Translations under genes and position numbers: made by a program
The notes under the pieces: model-generated
Database searches by the model: none
The model's input: the letters and a program-made list of their open reading frames with translations, nothing else
What the model was told of the DNA's origin: nothing
In this document: positions 1 through 4,428 of the stretch, one piece after another
Layout: every line of letters starts with the position of its first letter
How positions within the stretch are numbered: the first letter of the stretch is position 1
NCBI GenBank assembly: GCA_031264395.1
Contig: JAISEB010000326.1
Coordinates: 1 to 6,020, forward strand
Direction of reading: 5' to 3'
Source: Treponema sp.
GTDB lineage: Bacteria > Spirochaetota > Spirochaetia > Treponematales > Breznakiellaceae
DNA: 6,020 nucleotides

Positions 1-178
1 TGGCGTGGATCATATAAGGCTCGCCGCTTACCGTCAGTTCCACCGTTCCGTCCGGCAAAATACGCTGGCGGCGTTCCTGGGGCTCGAACTCAAGATCGCT
101 GGCGTATACCGATTCCAACGCCGGTTTCGGCATGGGAACGCCCCCCAAATCGTCAAGTCTTACATGAATCTGTTTCAT
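1..178 (-). CDS. Unrecognised protein, N-terminal part only (gene leaves the window)
   Basis: The reverse strand reads open from an ATG at 178-176 to base 1, giving 59 codons without a stop. The protein begins MKQIHVRLDDLGGVPMPKPA and continues through a charged stretch rich in Glu, Gln and Arg (about residues 31-40) to a short beta-like segment ending in GEPYMIHA. There is no signal peptide or membrane segment. I do not recognise the family. The start is uncertain: upstream of the first ATG there is only a weak CGGA-type ribosome site, while an in-frame ATG at codon 16 follows a G-rich run. I prefer the first ATG because the sequence between the two reads like ordinary coding sequence. The opposite-strand reading frame over this stretch is longer, but it runs into the hairpin-rich spacer, has no ribosome site and does not look like protein. 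The gene is divergent from the sugar operon and might share its control region; a role in the same sugar pathway is only a guess. Confidence 0.6.
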   Translation of the reverse strand, partial: MKQIHVRLDDLGGVPMPKPALESVYASDLEFEPQERRQRILPDGTVELTVSGEPYMIHA

Positions 179-202
179 ATTAATCCGGTGTCAGGTGAGC
201 TT

Positions 203-309
203 GTTTCAAAACCCGGTTGGTTTTTCACAAGCTCTTGTGGTTTCTCGGCCTACGGCCTGCAAAACCACAGTTTTTCAAGGTTGCCGTTTCAAAACTGAAG
301 TTTTGAAAC
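203..309. repeat. Three copies of the 10-bp word GTTTCAAAAC
   Basis: The word occurs at 203-212 and 286-295 on the plus strand and inverted (GTTTTGAAAC) at 300-309. The latter two form the core of the large hairpin at 283-312; the first stands alone just upstream of the leftward gene. Three exact copies within 110 bases are hard to explain by chance and could be protein-binding sites or pieces of a degraded repeat element. Confidence 0.5.
236..269. repeat. Two-tier inverted repeat (stem-loop)
   Basis: TGTGGTTT at 236-243 is exactly complementary to AAACCACA at 262-269. Between them, GGCC at 247-250 and GGCC at 254-257 can form an inner four-pair stem around a TAC loop. The left arm also overlaps a small inverted repeat CACAAG/CTTGTG at 226-239, so alternative pairings are possible. 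There is no clean T-run on either side, so I do not call a terminator. It lies in the transcribed leader of the leftward gene if that gene's promoter is to the right. Confidence 0.45.
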
Positions 310-312
310 GGC
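283..312. repeat. Perfect 14-bp inverted repeat
   Basis: GCCGTTTCAAAACT at 283-296 is followed after two bases (GA) by its exact reverse complement AGTTTTGAAACGGC at 299-312. It is the strongest hairpin in the spacer. It could act as an RNA stem with a small loop or, as DNA, as a large operator. No T-run follows on either strand, so it is not a canonical intrinsic terminator. Confidence 0.7.
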
Positions 313-386
313 TTCATATATGATCTTGTTTTTTGATCAGCCCCGATATACCTATCGACACCCGCCTCCTCCTGTTGGTTTAAGCA

Positions 387-415
387 TTTCCCACAACACG
401 GTTAGTTTTGGGAAA
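387..415. repeat. 11-bp inverted repeat with one mismatch
   Basis: TTTCCCACAAC at 387-397 pairs with GTTTTGGGAAA at 405-415 except at one position, around a seven-base loop (398-404). No T-run follows. It sits upstream of the proposed operon promoter and could be an operator or part of a repeat element. Confidence 0.4.
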
Positions 416-459
416 GCCTCAGTTGTTCCGCGCTATTGATGATTGTAACCCGGTTGATC

Positions 460-485
460 CCTTTGGTGAAGGCCTTTGATGAAGG
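460..485 (+). repeat. Abutting 13-bp tandem repeat, candidate activator site
   Basis: CCTTTGGTGAAGG at 460-472 is followed directly by CCTTTGATGAAGG at 473-485; only one base differs. Each unit has CCTT/AAGG ends, so each is also a weak dyad. The pair ends 22 bases before the proposed -35 box, a normal position for an activator that binds direct repeats. No regulator gene is in the window to pair it with. Confidence 0.5.
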
Positions 486-507
486 GGACGATTTTATGGT
501 ACGCGAT

Positions 508-534
508 TTGTTATCGTGAAAAATATGCCATAAT
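508..534 (+). promoter_or_regulatory. Candidate sigma70-type promoter of the sugar operon
   Basis: A -35-like TTGTTA (508-513) is followed after 15 bases by CATAAT (529-534). A TG at 526-527 one base before the hexamer makes it an extended -10, which compensates for the short spacing. Transcription would begin near 541, leaving an untranslated leader of about 115 bases before the start codon at 656. A weaker alternative is TTGATT (571-576) with CATATT (593-598). Based on consensus matching by eye only. Confidence 0.4.
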
Positions 535-541
535 ACGGCAT
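525..541. promoter_or_regulatory. 17-bp near-palindrome over the -10 box, candidate operator
   Basis: ATGCCATAATACGGCAT is symmetric about its central A except for one mismatched pair (A530 against C536). It covers the whole proposed -10 hexamer and reaches the probable start of transcription, so a dimeric regulator bound here would block RNA polymerase. Size and symmetry fit LacI- or GntR-type sugar regulators, but no regulator gene is in view. Confidence 0.35.
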
Positions 542-644
542 GGGACGGGGAATATTTATGCAGGATTATATTGATTAATAGTTCAATGAGATTCATATTA
601 GAATGGCGGATTTAAAAAGGCTCTGGTTTATTAATCTTATGGGC

Positions 645-650
645 AGGGGG
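645..650 (+). promoter_or_regulatory. Ribosome binding site of the glycoside hydrolase-like gene
   Basis: AGGGGG lies five bases before the ATG at 656. An overlapping ATG at 652 is in another frame and too close to this site, so the site supports 656 as the start. Confidence 0.6.
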
Positions 651-655
651 AATGG

Positions 656-3553
656 ATGGACGTTATCAAAAAAGACAGTCCCATTTACCGTTTCAGTAAG
701 TTCCGGACCTTGATGTTTGAAAGTGAAAAACAGATAGACGCTATTCTGCAATCGCCCGACGCTTCTCTTGCCGTGGAGGACGATCGCGGTTATTCAATGG
801 AAAAAAAGGCTTTTCATGATAACCGCCGGGATACCAAAGGAGACACCCTCCGTAAGCGGCTTGAGGGTTTTCGGAACGAAAACGCCGCCCTTGTCCAGGT
901 TACCTACGACTTCTTTTTTGGCGGTACTAAACGCACGTTGTTTCCCGAAAGTGAAAAAACCATACAGGTTTACAAGGTTATCCATGACCTGGCCAAACAG
1001 TACGGTCTGGATTTTTCCGCCAGTGTTTCCAATCCGCTGGATCTCGGGGATGGTTATGTCAAGGACCATGACGAAATCGGTTACTCCTGGCATTACCATG
1101 AAGGCCTCATTGATCCGCGGGGGAATTTCAGCGTCAAGATGTCCATGCAGACCCAGTGGTCAAACAACAAGGGTCCTGTACGGCTGGAGATCGACCGGGT
1201 GGTTGTTTACGCCTTTAAGGAGGAGCGCTTTGGCGATACCGCCTATTTTTATGTGAACCCCCGGGAGATTCTGGATATTTCGCCCTTCGGTAAACTTGAA
1301 ATCATGGGCTCGGAAGAAATTTCCAAGAGGGGAAACGGTTCAACGCCGGTACGGGTCATGGGCCGCTGGGAAGGGGCCATGCCCGGTTACAACCGTTGTC
1401 TTGCCGTTCTGGTATATAAAACCCGTGAGCTTGACTACTTTGCCCCGGGCGCTCTGGACTATATGAAGGGCATATTGGATGCCCACGCCAGGGCGGGGAT
1501 AAGCTATCAGGGTTTTTACTCCGATGAAATGCACATCCAGTTTGACTGGGATTCCAATGTTCATTTTGCCCAGACCGAGGTAACCACCCGTTACCTGACG
1601 CCGAATCTGGCCAGGCGTTTTTCCGCGGCCTACGGCAGTGAATTTGAAGATTTCGGTAAATATCTCGTCTACTTTTCTTACCATCAGCATGATTTCTGTA
1701 ACGAAGAACGCAATCTGCCCGCGCAGCATATCCTTAAACCCGGCGCGGAAGGGGTTTACGCAACATGGCTTTTCCGCAAACGCTATTTTGAGATGCTCAA
1801 TGATGTGGTGGTCCGGCTTTGTGTGGATACTAAAGGGTATGCCGAAAAGAAGTTTCACAATCCGGTGGATGCCCACGGCCACGCCACCTGGAAAGAATCG
1901 CCGACGCTGGACAAGAATTATCCGGAGATGAAATGGTACAGCCTGCGGCGGGACGATCTTTTTTCACGTTACGATTATCACGGCGAGTATGTCGCTTCTT
2001 CTTCCGTCATTGAGGCGGTAGCGGGTTGTTATGACTACTTCCGCTGGAACGACTACTTTACCGGCGGCGGTACGGATCATGGCGAGCATGGATACGGGGA
2101 CAGGAATTACTACACCCAGGCTTTCGGCGCTTCCCTGGCTGTCCTGAACGAAGATGGCCGGGGCTATGCCGGCGGATGGGGTTCGCCCGAAGAGGTGCTT
2201 AAAAGGCAGACTGCGGTGGGCCGTGTTTTCGGTAACGGTACTTTCCGGGGGGCGGGGAGGGATCAATTCGTGCAGAATCTCGAAACCCGCCTTACCGATG
2301 TTCTGGCGGTATACCCCCTGGATCTGTTCTATTCGGAGGAACGTTTTGGCAGTTGGATGGTCCAGTACGGTTATTGCAACTACATCACCGAGCAAAAACT
2401 GCTGGAACACGCGAAGGTGGAACGGGACGGTACCATAAAGATCAGGAACCGTTCTTACCGCGCCCTGGTATTCCTGTATCAGAGTTTTTTAAGCCAAAGA
2501 ACGTTAAAACTGCTGGAACAATTCGCGCAAAGCGGCGGACGTCTGCTCTGGATGGCCGTGCCCCCTGTGGGGTTTTGGGACGGAACCGGGCCGCTTGAAG
2601 GCTGGCAAAGGCTCTTCGGCGTAAAGCCGAGGGGCGAGGCCGCCCGGGCGCTTGCCGCGAAAGACAAAAGGGTACGTTTTATCCCGGATATCAAAACCGC
2701 CGATATGATCATCCCTACCAATATGCTGCCTGATTTTGTGTATCAGTTCGCGGCGGACGGGGCAGATGAAATCGCCTGGCTTGACGGAGAACCCGTGGGC
2801 TTTGAAAAGCGCTGCCCCAATGGGGGGCGCGCCGTGTATCTGGCCGTCCGCGCCAGGGACGACCAGTCCCAGTCAATGGGCGGCGATATTTCCACCCTCT
2901 TTGACGTTCTCCGCTATATGGGGGCGTATTCAGAAGATGGCGGCGAAATCCGCAGCCGCCCCGCTTCCGCCCGCCTTGTTACCATGCGTTTCCCCAATGG
3001 AGCGGTTTCCATTACGCCCCATTACCGTACCTTTTATGAACGATGGGACAGTCTTTACGGCCGGGACCCCAAACAGGATGCCGAGTACCTGAAGGGCCGC
3101 GTCCTGCCCAGCCTGGATCTGGACTTAAACCGGGAAGAGCTTTTTGGTCATACCCTTACCTATAAGGGAAGCGAAACCTTGAGCTACAGATTGGACGAAA
3201 AGGGCCTGCTTGCCGGTTTTAGCGGCAATGAAAATGAAATTACCGTGGACGGCAAAACCTACCGGTTTTCAGATGCACCGGGCTGGCACTGTTTCGCCCC
3301 CATTGATCCCTGGCATCTGGAGGCGGACGTTAAGGCCGCCATGGTGGTATTCATGGAGAAACCGGGGAAACTGACCATACCGAACAGCCTGGGAACAGCC
3401 GGCCTTAAAGCGGCGCTGTGCAGGCCCAATATGCTTGCCCCGGAACGGGAGCTTCCGCTGACCCTGGAGGATGAAAAAATCACCCTCCTGTTTGACGGGA
3501 ATTCCGGCGGAAATTCCGCCGGGAATTGGGCGCTGGTATACGAACCGCGTTAA
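656..3553 (+). CDS. Putative cytoplasmic glycoside hydrolase, distantly GH106-like
   Basis: The 965-residue protein has no signal peptide or membrane segment. I read a catalytic TIM-barrel region at about residues 75-540, interrupted by a beta-rich insertion (about 130-260); a GATase-like alpha/beta region of the kind found in GH42/GH106 enzymes at about 545-770; and a beta-rich C-terminus (about 795-965). The best family clue is at residues 286-293, GFYSDEMH, preceded by a helix containing ALDYMKGILDAH; this resembles the segment of GH106 rhamnosidase-like proteins that ends in a TDEP motif. E291 is therefore a candidate catalytic acid, and E414 (in TWKES) or E477 (in DHGEHGYG) could be its partner. 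The block near residues 575-635, with its R/N-rich turn then SYRALVFLY, matches the GATase-like fold of such enzymes. Overall similarity is weak, so rhamnosidase activity should not be assumed. It leads the operon; 42 bases separate its stop from the next start. Fold-level assignment is from recalled motifs, not a search. Confidence 0.7.
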   Translation: MDVIKKDSPIYRFSKFRTLMFESEKQIDAILQSPDASLAVEDDRGYSMEKKAFHDNRRDTKGDTLRKRLEGFRNENAALVQVTYDFFFGGTKRTLFPESEKTIQVYKVIHDLAKQYGLDFSASVSNPLDLGDGYVKDHDEIGYSWHYHEGLIDPRGNFSVKMSMQTQWSNNKGPVRLEIDRVVVYAFKEERFGDTAYFYVNPREILDISPFGKLEIMGSEEISKRGNGSTPVRVMGRWEGAMPGYNRCLAVLVYKTRELDYFAPGALDYMKGILDAHARAGISYQGFYSDEMHIQFDWDSNVHFAQTEVTTRYLTPNLARRFSAAYGSEFEDFGKYLVYFSYHQHDFCNEERNLPAQHILKPGAEGVYATWLFRKRYFEMLNDVVVRLCVDTKGYAEKKFHNPVDAHGHATWKESPTLDKNYPEMKWYSLRRDDLFSRYDYHGEYVASSSVIEAVAGCYDYFRWNDYFTGGGTDHGEHGYGDRNYYTQAFGASLAVLNEDGRGYAGGWGSPEEVLKRQTAVGRVFGNGTFRGAGRDQFVQNLETRLTDVLAVYPLDLFYSEERFGSWMVQYGYCNYITEQKLLEHAKVERDGTIKIRNRSYRALVFLYQSFLSQRTLKLLEQFAQSGGRLLWMAVPPVGFWDGTGPLEGWQRLFGVKPRGEAARALAAKDKRVRFIPDIKTADMIIPTNMLPDFVYQFAADGADEIAWLDGEPVGFEKRCPNGGRAVYLAVRARDDQSQSMGGDISTLFDVLRYMGAYSEDGGEIRSRPASARLVTMRFPNGAVSITPHYRTFYERWDSLYGRDPKQDAEYLKGRVLPSLDLDLNREELFGHTLTYKGSETLSYRLDEKGLLAGFSGNENEITVDGKTYRFSDAPGWHCFAPIDPWHLEADVKAAMVVFMEKPGKLTIPNSLGTAGLKAALCRPNMLAPERELPLTLEDEKITLLFDGNSGGNSAGNWALVYEPR
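3497..3532 (+). repeat. Imperfect 12-bp tandem repeat and hairpin at the 3' end of the hydrolase gene
   Basis: Three 12-bp units (3497-3508, 3509-3520, 3521-3532, the last diverged) encode a Gly/Asn/Ser run, GNSGGNSAGNW, close to the C-terminus. The same bases contain a perfect 9-bp inverted repeat around one base, CCGGCGGAA at 3504-3512 against TTCCGCCGG at 3514-3522. A stable RNA stem would form about 30 bases before the stop codon. The repeat may have expanded by slippage; the low-complexity tail is probably not part of the fold. Confidence 0.5.
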
Positions 3554-3585
3554 AGAACTTGGCGCTGAAAGGGGTATCTTGTCGT

Positions 3586-3591
3586 GGGAGG
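3586..3591 (+). promoter_or_regulatory. Ribosome binding site that fixes the epimerase start
   Basis: GGGAGG lies four bases before ATG 3596. A GTG at 3584 is in frame but overlaps this site and has none of its own, so the start is 3596, not 3584. Confidence 0.75.
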
Positions 3592-3595
3592 AAAT

Positions 3596-4369
3596 ATGCG
3601 TTTAGGTATCTGTACTTCGCCTGAAAAGGCACATCTGGTAAAAAAGGCTTGTTTTGATTATTTCGAGTTCCAGCTTTTTGTGGTTCACGATGCCGGGGAA
3701 GATCAGTTTGGCAAATGGCTGGATTTGCAGCAGTCCGCGGGAATAAAAAGCGAAGCGATGAATTGCATGCTGCACCAGCGTTACCAGGTAACGGGCCCCA
3801 ATGCCGATCTGGGCGCCATTAAAACCTATCTGGAAAAGGCCATACCTCGCTGCGCGAAGATGGGAACCGAAACCATAGTCTTCGGTTCCGCCTGGTCGCG
3901 CAATATGCCCGAAGGTTTTTCCGACCGGCAAAAGGCATATTCCCAGATTGTGGAGTACCTTCATCTGGCTTCGGACATCTGCGGCGAATACGGCATCAAG
4001 ATCGCCATAGAGCCCCTGGGCGCGCCGGTAACCAATATCGTTACCTTTGTGTCGGAGGGCAACTACCTTTGCCATTTGGCCCGGCGCGATAATGTGCGCC
4101 TCCTGGTCGACCTTTTCGCGGTCGCCCAGAATCACGAAAACTGCCGCGAGTGCCTGGCGGGTTACGCACCCATGCTGGAACATTTGCATTTCTGCGCCTT
4201 TAACCGCCGTTATCCCCGGCTTGACGACGGCTGCGACTACAGCGCCTTTTTTGAGGGAGCCAAAGCCGCGGGGTATAACGGCCGTATCAGCGTGGAAGCC
4301 ACCCACAATGGCGATGAATACGAAGACATGGTCCAGGCCATGGAGGTATTCAAGAAATATTTGGGGTAA
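3596..4369 (+). CDS. Sugar (phosphate) isomerase/epimerase, AP-endonuclease-2-like TIM barrel
   Basis: The 257-residue single-domain protein is the usual length for this superfamily, which includes D-tagatose/D-psicose 3-epimerases, hydroxypyruvate isomerase, IolE-type dehydratases and keto-glycoside-cleaving enzymes. Four metal ligands are visible: E139 (IAIEP), D172 (LLVDLF), H198 (LEHLHF) and E234 (ISVEA). Their spacing, 33-26-36, is almost that of D-tagatose 3-epimerase (33-26-35 as I recall it). An Arg six residues after the metal His (R204) is kept, but the positions equivalent to that enzyme's substrate-contacting Glu and His are V145 and A175. I infer an intact metal site with a different substrate or reaction. 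C-terminal YNGRISVEA is typical of the fold. It is cytoplasmic, with no signal peptide, and the middle gene of the operon; 59 bases with a hairpin separate it from the next gene. Specific activity cannot be assigned. Confidence 0.85.
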   Translation: MRLGICTSPEKAHLVKKACFDYFEFQLFVVHDAGEDQFGKWLDLQQSAGIKSEAMNCMLHQRYQVTGPNADLGAIKTYLEKAIPRCAKMGTETIVFGSAWSRNMPEGFSDRQKAYSQIVEYLHLASDICGEYGIKIAIEPLGAPVTNIVTFVSEGNYLCHLARRDNVRLLVDLFAVAQNHENCRECLAGYAPMLEHLHFCAFNRRYPRLDDGCDYSAFFEGAKAAGYNGRISVEATHNGDEYEDMVQAMEVFKKYLG

Positions 4370-4375
4370 TCGCGC

Positions 4376-4403
4376 CCTTTTCCGGGTTCAAACCCGGAAG
4401 GGG
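4376..4403 (+). repeat. Intergenic hairpin between the epimerase and the fusion gene
   Basis: TTCCGGGTT (4380-4388) is exactly complementary to AACCCGGAA (4391-4399). The stem continues outward through two G-U pairs and two C-G pairs to 4376/4403, 13 pairs in all around a nominal two-base loop. A TTTT run occurs only at 4411-4414, seven bases past the stem, so full termination is doubtful. It more likely stabilises upstream mRNA, marks a processing site or gives partial attenuation before the fusion gene. Confidence 0.5.
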
Positions 4404-4417
4404 CCAATAATTTTCGA

Positions 4418-4423
4418 GGGAGG
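4418..4423 (+). promoter_or_regulatory. Ribosome binding site of the fusion gene
   Basis: GGGAGG lies five bases before ATG 4429, the same hexamer used by the epimerase gene. It fixes the start of a frame that stays open to the window edge. Confidence 0.75.
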
Positions 4424-4428
4424 TTCCT

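Larger units (their letters stand above)
179..655. other. Divergent intergenic control region, 477 bp, no convincing gene
   Basis: This spacer separates the leftward gene from the rightward operon. It has lower G+C than the flanking genes and is unusually full of symmetry: inverted repeats at 226-239, 236-269, 283-312, 321-339, 387-415 and 525-541, three copies of a 10-bp word, and a 13-bp tandem repeat. A minus-strand open frame at 402-596 (64 codons) and a plus-strand 35-codon frame starting at 603 have no ribosome site or recognisable composition, so I do not call them. The promoter-like signals for the plus operon lie in the right half; the left half holds the strongest hairpins. The length and repeat content suggest complex regulation or an interspersed repeat element; I cannot tell which without genome comparison. 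Confidence 0.6.

Noticed and set aside
5..298. Plus-strand 97-codon open frame at the left edge
   Set aside because: It is opposite the better-looking minus-strand partial gene, runs through the hairpin cluster, and shows no ribosome site or protein-like composition in its second half.
283..312. Intrinsic terminator
   Set aside because: The stem is perfect but AT-rich near the loop and no T-run follows on either strand; its place between divergent gene starts also argues against termination.
402..596. Minus-strand 64-codon open frame in the spacer
   Set aside because: It overlaps the proposed promoter, operator and tandem repeats, has no ribosome site, and its composition follows the lower-G+C spacer and not the neighbouring genes.
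603..710. 35-codon plus-strand frame overlapping the hydrolase start
   Set aside because: There is no ribosome site before its ATG, and its second half is simply the out-of-frame reading of the hydrolase gene.
3602..4306. Long minus-strand open frame (234 codons) over the epimerase gene
   Set aside because: The plus frame has all four metal ligands and a strong ribosome site; the reverse frame has neither and mirrors codon bias of the true gene.
4381..4397. TTCAAA loop with a GC stem resembling a tRNA T-arm
   Set aside because: The loop is six bases, not seven, when the five-pair stem is formed. Sequence upstream is the epimerase coding region, and no acceptor stem or anticodon arm can be built.
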